Shown here: positions 11,484 to 22,999 of the stretch, piece by piece
Layout of the letters: every line of letters starts with the position of its first letter
How positions within the stretch are numbered: position 1 is the first letter of the stretch
DNA from: Nageia nagi
Lineage: Eukaryota > Pinophyta
NCBI GenBank assembly: GCA_050084985.1
Contig: JBITNC010000001.1
Coordinates: 84,320,001 to 84,384,000, forward strand
DNA length: 64,000 nt
Direction of reading: 5' to 3'
Program-made: the position numbers and the translations under genes
Notes under the pieces: generated by a model
Database searches by the model: none
What the model was told of the DNA's origin: nothing
What the model saw: the letters and a program-made list of their open reading frames with translations, nothing else

Positions 11484-12060
11484 TGTTAACACCTAAAAAG
11501 GAATTTTAATTTAATTAAAATGCATTTTTAGGTATTTAAAATAATTAATTTAATTAATTAAATAATTATCTTATCATCGTGGACTCTTATATACCTTTAT
11601 ATTTTATCATAATAGGTTAGTATGAAGATAATCTCAAGAAGGATTCTTAGCCCATGTACACCAAAAGCCCAAGGAGGAGCCTTATCACTAGACCTGCTAT
11701 CTATAAATATGGAAGGGTTTTGCATGAGAAATCATGACATAATATAGAATCCATGATAGGTGGTAATATACTTATGTCATTCTTTAGTAGTGTTTCTCAA
11801 CACTAAGCTTTGTATTCTTAATATATTCTGAACCCATTTACATATGAAATTTTGAGCATTCAAGGTATGATGATGACATCAAGAAAAAGGGAAAGGTGAA
11901 CTAGAATAGTAGTTAGGTCATGTCATTAAGATCCTAGTGCTATGGCTAGTTTGAAGTTGGATTGATGGTTCCATATTTCCAAAAAGCTCATCATTTTTCA
12001 CCTCTTGGTCAAATATCTCTTTTGTTCATCATGATAGGTAAAGCACATATTTGTATCTTT
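11484..12060 (+). repeat. 3' LTR of element D (left edge sure, right edge not)
   Basis: A purine tract (caaagtgggtatc, 11471-11483) resembling a polypurine tract precedes TGTTAACACCTAAAAAGG, a typical LTR start. A TATA box (tataaata, 11702-11709) follows about 220 bp in. The matching 5' LTR lies outside the window, so the right edge is only a guess. Confidence 0.6.
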
Positions 12061-12640
12061 TGTTAATCAAGTTTGATAGGTTAAGGCCAATCAAGCTAAT
12101 TAGATCATTTTCATCATTCATGTTACTAATATTTGTTATTGTTTCATGATTAATTAGTTAAATTGAATATTATTAAATAACTCTAATAATTATTATTTTG
12201 GTTATAATACATATGAAGTAGATACAAAATAATAAGGAAATGTACCAAAAAGAATCAAGTTAGATAAAAAGTTGGGGATATTCCAATATTTTCATAATCA
12301 TCCCATATATTTGACTAAGTTTTTGATTACATTGATATTAGAAGAAACCTATGATTTGGATGAAGTTTTGCGAAAGGTGTATTAAAAGTATCATATTTTA
12401 AGAGAAACTTTAGCCTATCCCAAAAAATTAATCTCTAAAATAAAATGATATCCTAAGCAAGAAGTTGGATTTGATACGAATACAAAATATTTATTCATCG
12501 ATGCAACATAATGTACCAACATATAGACTACTACAAAAGTACATATCTTAATTTTTAAAAATCATACTTTATAATAAGGGGACATTGGAATTTTAGGAAC
12601 AAAATGATAATATGTTTCAAGAAGGGGTTAATTATGGCCT
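12060..12640. other. AT-rich stretch without recognisable gene
   Basis: This lies between the element D LTR and the gag-like reading of element F. I see no LTR end, primer-binding site or coding pattern that I can defend. Part of it may be the rest of the D LTR or the leader of F. Confidence 0.4.
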
Positions 12641-13292
12641 TGATCTAGTTGTATAGATAGAGAACAAGAAAACATCATTCATGAATTATCATAATAAGGC
12701 ACAACACAAAAAGGTTAGGATTGAAGACTATGAAGAATTGGATGATTATGATGAAGAAGAGTTTATAGATATAAAAGGAATTCAAAAATATTAAGCAAAT
12801 AAAAATGAAGCCAACCATAAGGAATTCATTCAAGGATAAGTAAATGTAACTATAGATAAGGACATAATTGATTCATTTAATAATGCTATACAAAGGAGAG
12901 AAGTTTAGACAAAATGAAAATGCTATTCAAATGAAAGGTATGAGAAAATTGACATCTGCAAAAGAATACCTAATAAAATCAACCACTAAGAAATATCAAT
13001 TAGAATTTGGTTTGTTTAATGTACTGAGTTATGAAAAAGTACAAAGAAAAATTATATTTGTATATTTACCAACAAGGCATTAGGAAGGAAAGGAGTTAGT
13101 AAATGATATTTTACATAAATAACCATAATAAATACCATAACAATCTCAATAAGTTCTATATCCATAAAAGAAAGTATTTAAAGGAAGCCAATAAGTAGAA
13201 AATGATGAAAGGTACAAGGAGATACAATAAGCTATGAAAGATTTAACTGCAAGGATGGGTAAAAAATGATAAGGTAGTGTTGATTAGTATAA
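12640..13292 (+). pseudogene. gag N-terminal part of element F (left half)
   Basis: The plus strand gives a charged, acidic reading (DYEELDDYDEEEFIDIKG, 12730-12785) and ends in NDERYKEIQ.AMKDLTARMGKK (13200-13270), the kind of coiled N-terminal gag region that precedes the capsid of plant Ty3 elements. An open segment runs 12868-13083. The reading is cut by element E at 13293 and the capsid part resumes after 26657. Stops at former Gln codons are frequent. The assignment is moderate because the capsid motifs lie only in the other half. Confidence 0.45.
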
Positions 13293-15071
13293 TGTAACCT
13301 TAAGGTTTGGTTTGGTATAGTTATCCATTTACTATAATAGTAGGGTTATTGAAAGAGTAGAAGGTGGTGGGATAATGCACTCATGGGGTTTTGTTCTCAA
13401 TATCCTGGTTATAGGCTGATTCCTATCTGTAAAACATGTCAAACATAACTAGAAAGACATAAAAAGAGTTAGAGAGTAATAAGAAATATATCAAAATCTA
13501 AACTATAACAAGCAAACAAAAAGTAATCAATCTATGTATCATCACATAGGAAGTAATCCATTACAAAGACTAAGAATAGAATAACTAACTTACTCATCAA
13601 GTCTCGCAATCATAATACATAGACATAACTTAATACAATGCTTCATACATAATGTTTACAAAATGAAATAACAGCCACAAATTGCATAGGGAAAAGTATC
13701 ATTGTATTGTATTATCATATATGAAAACACTTCTCACATTGGAAAACTTTACTAAAATGTTTGACATCTTAGGCCTCTAATAGTTGTCTATTTATAATGT
13801 TCTATTTACAAAATGGGTGGTTATCCACCATTAATGACTACAACTACTTGTTTGGCTAAGAACTAAATGAAACTAAATATCTACAATATGTACAAATGAA
13901 TTTGTGACTAATTTTGGGGATTCATAGACCTTCAATTATGTACTAATCTAGCTGCAATTAGTCATCCTTTGTCTCTTGATCATGGCACATTTGAACTATT
14001 GTTGTAATTATATAGAATGGTCCATCCTTATTTTTGTACAATCTAGCAATCTCTCTAATTGATGGCCACCTAACTCTCTACAACCATTAATATCTCTATT
14101 TCGAAGCTCTAGGGTGTAACCATTATAAGGGTGAAGGAAGATGTACCATTCAAACTTGAGAGAGAACTACTGCTACCATATGGAAATGAGTTGTAGTCAA
14201 GTTAGCAAAGTCCCAAGAGTAATACACTCTTGATTAAGTGGACCTAGGTGTTCCTCTATTCTTACTATGCCTACCTCCCCTTGGTAGGTCTTGTTACACA
14301 TCGATGTGTATTGTTGGAACTTGAGATGTTTATCAACCATTGATTGTTCCAAAAGGGTGTGACATCATTGCTCAAAATTGGTCAAGTTTTTTGAATATGG
14401 AGTTATGAATAACTCCCATCATGAAGAACCATTGTAACCACCCATCGATTAAGTTATCTAGAGCCCATTAATTTCCATTGGAAAGTATGACATCACCTTT
14501 AGATTTTAATGGGCCTTATTTAACTTGACTCTAATTATAATGTTCATTATATGAATTAACCAAAAATAATAATATGTATAATAACACCCAAAAATAACAC
14601 CCAAACTATACAAGATTGATACCTAAGTAACAAGACATGGAATAAGACTCGTAGTTGACTCCAAGCATACAAATAAACTACATATAATAACAATTGAAAA
14701 TAAGGCTCACGAAAGGGACAATTGATTTTACAAAATTGATAATAGTTAGCTTATATCTTATACATAGATCTTGGATATGAATCATTAGACTATGTACAAA
14801 CAACACCCTCTTGATAACAAAATAGTAGTTTTAATTAACTCTATTTGACTAGGACCCAAAAATATAGATATAAATCGATAATATACAAGACTCTTAAGTA
14901 AAGACAAAGTCATAAAATAGAAACTCAAGACTAAAATATGTACAATCATTTTACAAATGAATGAAAAGAAAATAAGAAGTGGGAATTAAAGGAGTTTTAT
15001 TGTGGAATGAATGAATAAGTGAAACAATGAAGAATATAAATAATTTTACCTCTCTAGAGAGTGATTTTACA
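13293..15071 (-). repeat. 3' LTR of element E
   Basis: The copy starts TGTAACCTTAAGGTTTGG on the plus strand and ends near GTGATTTTACA. It matches 24836-26657 almost throughout, with small indels. I could not pick out a convincing polypurine tract beside the inner edge. Confidence 0.88.
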
Positions 15072-15089
15072 AGAATAATAGTCTTTTGA

Positions 15090-18000
15090 TAGCTCTTGGG
15101 GTTCTTGAACCTACTAAAGAATAGGACCCTTATTTACCACTTCCACTTGGCTATGTAGTTGTGTCTTTTGGTAGGGCCTCTGGTGGTGAAATTAGATTTG
15201 AAGGAAGCAAAGATTGAAGTTTCTTATATAGATCTTTGAGATCTAGATTTTTTTCCCATTGATTAAATTGGATTGTGCCTTGAGCTCTTCAATCTATTTC
15301 TTCATTTTCTCTAGCTCCTCTTTGGCATCCTAGAGGCTATTCTCATACTCAAATGTTTGTTCAACCAATTTTTGAATTAACTCATTATTCTAGTTCTATA
15401 GTTCAACCATTATTTTATCTTTCTAAGAGCAATCTCATTTGATTTACTCAACTTTTTTATTTAAATTTTCTATTTATTCTCCATAGCTTGGAGACTCTTA
15501 CTAGAAGCCAAGGAAGTATTTACCAAAAACCTGTACTGGTCCATAGTTGGGGCACTTTGCATTTTTATATCTACAATTTCCATAGGGGTTTTCTTAATTG
15601 AATATATATAAAGGGCATCTATGCCATTTTTACATCCCTTGTATTAGTAAATCTACTTAATAATATCTCCTTCTACTCCAAGATTTAATGGAGTTTATTA
15701 ATGAATGACACCTAATCAATGGGCTCTACTACTTGAGTAAAAAAAATGGTCTTTGTTTTTTCCACCTAAAATGTTACAATAAGGAATCAAAGAATTTTTA
15801 GAAATACCTTCCCTTGAGGTTGATGTAGGAATATTTGGGATAGGAATTTGCTTTATTATTTTAGTAATGAGTTGTACTTGTTTCTCTTCTCCTTCTTCTA
15901 TAACAACATCTTATTCATGTGGCTTATCCATTGGGTTGGAGTCCTTTTTCTTATTAGGATCATCATCATCATCTCCATTTCCATCTTTGCCTATTTCTCC
16001 TCCTACTACTATTGTACTCATTTTGATTGATGTAGCCCCACTTGTACCAAGAACATTTCTCCCCCTTGCTACACTTCATCCCCAGGATCTTCTTGTGTAT
16101 CTTGATATATGACCATATCTATGCTTTGGTGTATTTGGGTTTCTTCTATGTTAACTAGTTCAATGTCTCTCGTGCTTGGTTTAGGATGTTCTTCACTTAC
16201 TACCTATAAAAATGGGGTATGGGTCTTTAATATAGGTGGATTAATAATAAGTTTCTTTTTTTCCAATACCTATTTCATTTTTAGGGGTTGTTGCTCTTTT
16301 GATAGCAACTTGATTCTTCTTATTTTCTTTGAAGAAGACTCCTTAGAAGTGACAAATGTTACAACTTATCTTTATTGTTTTCTTTTTCTAAAGTTGCTAA
16401 GAATTGGAGGCTTCTTTTGCCTTTCTTATTTGTATTTTATATCTCATATGCCCACTACACCAATGGCTGATCATATACCTCAAAATTTCCTTAAAAATTA
16501 GTTGGGAGTGGTTTTCCCTTCTTTAGGAGTGGGTATTTCATGTATTGAGTATTCTAGCATAGATTGTGATTGAACTCACCATATCATTATCTTTCATCAT
16601 AGGCTGCATTGGTGGTGTATTCAAACCTATATTTAGTAAAATATTCAATATTGTTGGGCCCCTAACCCAACTTATCCCATAACTGAGTGATGTCATCCTG
16701 GTTTAAGGGAAATTCTTATCATTTGGTTTCCAAGATCTTGTACTTTTTTAAACCTTAAAGGGCCATCCATGCCTTGTCCAAAATCTTGAATTCCCATTTC
16801 ATAGATGCCTCATCCTCCTCTTCTATCTGATTTGCAAAATATTATATATGGGTTCAGGCTTCATGACCAAATGTCAGGTGTTTCTTATTTAATTTTGTTA
16901 TCTTTTTATTTCACCTTCAAGTCATACACCCAAGGGGTATCTACATTCTATAACTTAAAATTCTATACAATAAAATCCACTAGCTCATGTTTGTAACCTA
17001 CTTCTATTAAGGTAAAATTTACTGATATGTAGGTATTTTGATAGTGGGTTTGAAATTACTTGCTGACCCATATTTAGTTTCTATAACACATATTTGTCTA
17101 CCCATTTCTAAAGAATATAATTGCAGATGATAAATTTAAGCAAGAAAAATGGGGTTTCAAAATAACCATGTCTCATTATTACTATGTAGTCTTTCAAAAA
17201 ATACTAATCTCCTATCTTATTGTATGCTTGATGCTCATAATTGAAATATTGGTGTAGTCTATAAGTGACCCTTCTCATGAGAATCCTCATTACTAGAGCA
17301 AACAATTTCTCCATGAACTTATAATATGAGCCATGGAACTTTGTAAGTACTAAAATTCTTAAATAAGTTGGTGTGGGTGCTATAGATGAAGTAGCCAACA
17401 TAATTTGGAGTCCTCCATCCATCAGTGTTTGCAAATTTTAGTGGACTATGAGCTATCACAAATAAGATGATTACTAGAAATCATATTTTTAATATTAAAT
17501 AGATTCTTCTTAACCTCATTTGAGATGATGGTAGGAAAATCATAATATATGAATCCTTGAATAATGTTATTTTGAATCCTCATCATAGCTTCATTTGCCT
17601 CAATATGGGTTACTTATCAAAGAATGAAAGCCAATGCCTACTATCTTTTCTAAAATTTCTCAAAGGAGGTGATGTTGTAGCATTGGAGGAGCTTGGTGAT
17701 GTTTATGTGATACCTTTAATCAATCCAATCCACTATCTCATCTTTATTTTGATAAAAATAGGCCCTTTCTTTCTTAAGATCAATTTGTTTCTTGACATGA
17801 AAGCTCCAATAAGTAGGGATTGTAAATGCATTTACAATTACTTCTAGGGAGTAATATAAAAAAGATTTTGGGTTGGTACTTGGACTCTTATTCTCCCTTC
17901 TTTTGATCCTTGAAAGCTTTGATAACATAGCCTTGTTGGTTATGCCTAAGTGCAATGGAAAGAAGGAGCTCTGTACAAGTGAAAGATTCATAGGGCATAA

Positions 18001-18337
18001 AGTATGCCAAGCCTTGGTCTAGCATAACATTATTTTCTCCAACCTATGACTTCCCTTTGCTCATAACCTCTAGCCTTTAGTGTTGTAATAGGATTCTCTT
18101 AGTATCAGCATGCTAGGTATCCATGTGGTTCATGACTATTGCCTTCATCTAGTTTATCCAAGGAGAATTCTCTAAATACTCCTCATGAATTACTACCAAA
18201 TTGGTATCCTTTCCTTCTTCTACAAGCAACACATTCTTCTTAGCACTTGCCATGATGTGTAATAATCTTTGTGTAGCTAGGGTAAACATCAAGTTCTTAC
18301 AACCTTTATAAAATAAAGCTCTAAAAATCTTCCACAC
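15090..18337 (-). pseudogene. Extra long reading frame of element E between integrase and 3' LTR
   Basis: From the ATG at 18337 the minus strand gives a plausible protein start (MWKIFRALFYKGCKNL, then MASAKKNVLLVEEGKD). It can be followed with TAG stops at likely Gln codons and frame changes for about 3 kb. Open segments are 18149-18337, 17716-17991 and 17204-17434. Near 16010-15940 there is an acidic-basic segment (GKDGNGDDDDPNKKKDSN), and the last part (15560-15200) is charged and coiled-coil-like (SLASSKSLQAMENK, RMPKRS.RK). I recognise no family. Position resembles the env-like or extra ORFs of some Athila and Tat elements, but I see no signal or membrane segment that would make it env. 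The opposite strand also has open stretches, but the minus-strand text is the more protein-like. Confidence 0.5.
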
Positions 18338-18790
18338 CTAGCACTAAAATATATGTAGATAATGTGCTCTACAACTTTTGAAAACTTGGGCATTGAAATT
18401 TGCTAAGTGAGGAAACAATAGGTTGACGACTATGTTTTAATTTCCTAAGGTTTACGAGTGTCATTTATTAATGGAAATTAATAAATTAGGAATATCGAGG
18501 GTCATGCAAAGTGTAGTATCAAAAATGATAGGTAGTATGGTATTTAATTCAAGCACACCATATTTTAAAATGGTAAGTGATGCATGAGCTGGGGTTTTTT
18601 TGAGGCAATCTTGCATTAGAAAGCCAATACTTTGATGTTATGTTTTGCAACCATCGAACTTAACTTCCAACATGTCCAATAAATTATTCCATTAATGGTT
18701 ATATTCCACCTTGGGATTTGTACCAATGGCACATAGTATATACAAATATTTTTTTTGAATGGAACATAACAAATAAGTAGGACTATTTAC
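18338..18790. other. Spacer between integrase and the extra ORF of element E
   Basis: About 450 bp with no coding pattern that I can follow on either strand. It separates the end of integrase from the extra reading frame. Confidence 0.4.
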
Positions 18791-19860
18791 ACTTTATGAA
18801 ATCACATAATTACCATATAATGTTGAATATGGATCCCATTTACTAGTATGGAAAGCTCTTGGGACCAAAAAATATCCTTTAATATGAACATATTGTTCTA
18901 TAAAGTTTCAAAAATAATATAAGGCTCACTCCAAAAGGAATAAAATGTGACTTTTTTGAGTTTTTCTCTATCCTCATCCCATTTAAGGATTATATCTCTA
19001 ACTTGAAATTTTACTTGGGAAGACTTTGTTTTATTGAACCATTTCTTAATAATATTTTGTTTATGCTAGAAAGCCTAATAAGCTTTTTTTCTATGTTCTT
19101 CCATCTTGATCAACTTATTGAACCTTACTTACAATAGCTTGAAGTCATAATCATCTAACTCTTATAGGATTTTTAGTGCAGGTAACTCGAGATGAATTGA
19201 TAATACTAGTCTTTTACCATAAACTAATATGTAGGGAGATGTCTTGATAGCTAACTTGATACTGATCCTATCTTCCCATAATACATAGTCCAATTGCATG
19301 TTCAATTATCTAGGGTTTCCTTTAATTATCCTTTTAATGATCTGAGTTTAGTTTATATTCATCAACTTAGCCAACCCATTCCCTTGCTAGTAATAATTTA
19401 AAGAGAAAAGCCAATAAATATCATATTCAATAATAAATTCTAATAAATTAGCCTCAATAAATTCATGAACATTATCTAATACAATGGCCTATGGGATATC
19501 AAAATGAGTGATTAATCTTTTCATCATCTCCATCATTACCTCTTGATCTACATTTTTATATGGCATAGCTTCTGACCATCTTGTGAAGTAGTCTGTTGCA
19601 ATTTGGATAAAATTATGACTCATTCAAGAGTTTGGATTAATAACACCAATTAAGTCTAAGCCCCATTGTTGGAAAGGTTCTTCAATGAACACAAGTTTGA
19701 GAGGCATGGTAGTTTATCTTCTCTTTTTCACATGCCTATTACATTTATCATATTCCTAGGCTATATTGTAGGATTCTTGGAACATATTAGGTCAATAATA
19801 GCTCACTTGTAATATTTTTTTTGCTATAGTAGGACCATTGTAGTGTCCTCTAGAGAATTC
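18790..19860 (-). pseudogene. Integrase of element E
   Basis: Read downward, the order is an H2C2-like region (EFSRGHYNGPTIAKKIL, ending YDKC, 19850-19745), the core with WGLDLIGVINPNS (19660-19620), TDYFTRWSEAMPY (19600-19560) and AIVLDN (19490-19475), and a GNGLA block near 19380 before the third acidic residue. The C-terminal part VRDIILKWDEDREK and SEPYII lies at 19010-18910. The first zinc-ligand His seems replaced by Ser. Several TAG codons stand at probable Gln positions. Confidence 0.82.
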
Positions 19861-20129
19861 ATATAAAATTCTCTAGGCTTCATCCTAAGTCACACATATC
19901 AATAGGGTTTGATCAAAATTCTTCCTATAGATATGATCATCAATCAACACAAACTAGGATGCTTGCAACATGAATCTCCTTCTTTGAAACCTATCAAAAT
20001 ATTTAGGGTATTTATTGGTTCCAAAATAAATAATAAATTACTTTATCCAATCACTCTCTTAGTTAATATTCTCTTCATCCTTAATGATAACAATCATGTG
20101 TGCAACTTATGCTATATTTTCATAAAGGG

Positions 20130-20480
20130 CTCTTCCCTTGATAAGCTTTGTTGGTTTAATTTCAACATCATACTCCATTATTTTTGTGATCTAACCAACT
20201 TTTACTTCACCTAATTCCCCTTGGATAACATAATTTCTAACATCTGATTGAATGGTAAAGACTATGATTTTATATTAAGACACATAATGCTTGAATTTTT
20301 TCAAACCTCTCATAATAAAGAACACTTGATTTTCAATGAATGAATATTTTACCTGATGTTTATGCAGTGTATGACTATGAAAGGAAATAGAACACTCTTC
20401 CTTTTAGTAATCCTTTTATACTAGTATGTTTGTAATACTTTTATCTACTCCATAAGTATACAAAATAAAATCTTTTGAAA
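20130..20480 (-). pseudogene. RNase H (RT-linked) of element E
   Basis: After the RT segment the minus strand continues with FILYTYGVDKSI, HQVKYSFIENQVF, RGLKKFKHYVS and ends in MEYDVEIKPTKLIKGRA. The closing EYD.EIKPTKLIKG phrase is a strong landmark of the RNase H end in plant Ty3/gypsy polyproteins. It is separate from the aRH found upstream of the RT, so the element has two RNase H domains. Stops are frequent. Confidence 0.8.
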
Positions 20481-21450
20481 AATTTATATTTTAAAAATTG
20501 GAGCTTTTGTTATAGCCTTTTTGATATCATGAAAAGATTTCTTTGCTTCATCATACCAGGAGAAATATGCATCTTTCTTCAACATTGTTGTGATTAGAGA
20601 AATAATATGAGGAAAATCACTAATAAATTTTCTAACAAAATTGATTTTACCAAGAAAAGATTGCAGGGCCTTCTGATTTGAAGGTAGACGCAATGCCTCA
20701 ATAGCTTTGACTCTCTCATGATCAATTACCAATCCTTCATTTGAAAAAATATGGCCAAGTAATTTTTCTTGGTTAACCATAAAAATAGATGTTTTTGGAT
20801 TGATAAAAATCCTAAATTGCATACATTTTAAAAAAACTTTCTTGAGGTGTTCCAAGTGATCCTTTCTACTCTTGTAAAACATAGTAATATCATCCAAGTA
20901 GAAAAGGATTATCTTGTTTATCAGCTCACCAAAGGCATGGTCCATTTCTTTCTAAAAACTAGACCCAACATTGGAGATACCAAAAGGCATTCTCTAAAAC
21001 TCAAATGTTCCCCACTTGGTACTAAATGCAACTTTATATTGATCCTCTTCCTTTACCTAGATTTGGTCAAATTTTAAAAAGTCATTAATCATTGAAAAAC
21101 AACATGCTCTAGCTATTGTTTGCAAGATTTATTCTATAGTAGGAAGAGGATAGTTATCTTTCAGGGACACTTGGTTCAAATTTATGAAATCTACATAGTC
21201 TAATTTCTCCATTATTTTTCCTTATTGAGACTAAATTGGATACCTACGAAGAATTCTTAATAAGATAAATAATTTTAGCATCTAGGAATTTAAGTAACTA
21301 ATGCTTCATAGCCTTTTATATCCTTGGGTTCATCAACATATATTTTTACCTATATGATTTTGCTTCTGATTCAAGCTCAATGGTATGTTGTATAACATTC
21401 TTGTCATATGTATTCATATCATCATAAGTCTAAGAAATTACCTTGTTGAA
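20480..21450 (-). pseudogene. Reverse transcriptase of element E
   Basis: The longest open piece (20484-20945) starts MDHAFGELINKIILFYLDDI, with YLDD in the place of the catalytic YxDD. It continues through LGHIFSNEGLVIDHERVKAI, LPSNQKALQSFLGKINFVRKF and a DEAKKSFHDIKKAI block. Upstream, with frame changes, are VSNLVSIRKNNGEIRLC (21250-21200) and MPFGISNVGSSF (20985-20950). It is clearly Ty3/gypsy and clearly a different family from A, B and C. Confidence 0.92.
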
Positions 21451-21689
21451 TTCATTGTAAATTTGAAGTAGTATTTCTTTTTCTTCTTCAATGCACTCTA
21501 ATACAAGTTTTATGCATTTTTTGGGTTCAACTTCTTACTCAACATTATTTTCCTTTTGAATAGCCAAGATTTTATCTCTTTAAACATATTCAAAATTAAA
21601 GACCCATTAAAAGGAATGTAAACTTTTGGGTACAACATTATTTCTAAGTTGTATAACATCTAATTCTTGTAAACAATCAGATAGTTTTG

Positions 21690-22110
21690 TAATACCAAAG
21701 GTGTGAGCTACTACTTCATCTATTAAAAATATCATAATATTCTTATTAAATTCAAATACTTGCTAAAAATTTGATTATACTTTTTAGGAATAAAGATAAA
21801 ATTGATGGATAAGAATGATTCCATTAGATCCCATATCCTATTCATGTAAGTCTTGAGATAGTGATGCCTTACATTGATATTATCCTTGAATCAATTTATG
21901 ATCAATTCAAAATCACCATGAACTACTAGGCATTTGATACCCATGTTGATAGCTTTAGATAGATCAAAACATAGGGCTGCATATTCAATAGCATTATTAG
22001 TGCAATTCTAAGTGAAATTTGAATGAAGATCTTCTCATATGTCCCTCAGGTGATTTAAAAATAATACTAGCTCCACATCCATGTTTACATCTAGCCTCAT
22101 CAAAGAACAT
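21690..22110 (-). pseudogene. Archaeal-type RNase H placed upstream of RT in element E
   Basis: Reading down from 22105: MFFDEARCKHGCGASII with SPEGHM (first beta strand and Asp), then after a one-base frame change CTNNAIEYAALCFDL (Glu helix), INMGIKCLVVHGDFELIIN (second Asp), and YLKTYMNRIWDLMESFLSI with FIPKKYNQ (the region before the last Asp, which is lost). This is the aRH pattern that in A, B and C lies after RT and RH. Here it lies between protease and RT. The usual RH is still present downstream of RT, so this is not a mis-called RT-linked domain. Confidence 0.78.
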
Positions 22111-22249
22111 TATCTATACTTCATGTTCTTTTTTCAGCTAAGATTGAGATTGGCTACACATTCTCGTATAAATAATAGTTTCCCATGGCAATGTTAGTGA
22201 CCTAATAATTAAGGTCATTAGATAAAATAATCTTTATAATCAATAGTAA

Positions 22250-22800
22250 TTCCATGAGTGGGTCCCTTTCAAATTTCATTACTTATTCAAGGTCATTCAT
22301 ACAATTTTTCTTAGAGATATTCTTAAAATAGACATTCTTGGTACCCTCATTTGGGATTTTTACATACTTATTCTTGAAAGGAAGTAGGAGGTGTGTAAAA
22401 TCTAAGGCTAAGAACCCTCTCAACTCAGTAGTGAACTCTATGGATAAGAAAATCCCAAATAAAAGTGGAATATCAACTACAATAATATCTTGAATGACAC
22501 AAATATCAATTAATGCATTTAATGTTATAGAAACTCATTTAACACTACTAATCACATCTATAGGGGATAAATCTAGTTGTATGACTCCATCTATACATCA
22601 AGTTATATACAATTTTATCTCATTTGCAACCACTTTGGGAATAATGATAATAGCAACTCCAATATTAATCATACAATTTTGAAGTATCCAACCTTTTAAT
22701 CTAAGGGATAGATAAAAAGGTGGAGATCTTATTATACCTATAGGAGATGAAGGGACATCATCAACATTTGCAAACACTAAATTTTCCTCATTTACCATTT
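22250..22800 (-). pseudogene. Aspartic protease of element E
   Basis: An open stretch (22598-22834) ends in FYLSLRLKGWILQNCMINIG and VAIIIIPKVVANEI. The layout matches the protease loop in which the family normally has M/LIDSGA, so the active-site Asp and Ser read Asn and Ile here: a lost catalytic residue. Further down, NEGTKNVYFKNISKKNCMND (22360-22305) is a conserved-looking linker before the aRH domain. It would have released gag and pol products. Confidence 0.7.
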
Positions 22801-22999
22801 TCTTACTTGTTTTAGGCTTCAAATATTTTTGCAAAAGGTTAATTTATTTTAAAATCCTCAATGCATCAAATATGATCATTTTATAAGGTGTTCTTTTTAA
22901 TTCTTCCATAATATTGTATTTAACATAGGAGGCTGGCATACTTATCTTTGTAGGCTAATAAGATCTAAATTTTTTAGTAGGCTTCTCCTATTCATGTTC

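Noticed and set aside
15848-16501. Plus-strand open stretches in the 3' region of element E
   Set aside because: The products are Ser/Phe/Leu-rich and the opposite strand gives more natural charged protein text on the strand of the element's own genes.
15090-18337. Calling the extra ORF of element E an envelope gene
   Set aside because: I see no signal peptide, membrane anchor or cleavage-site pattern; position alone is not enough.
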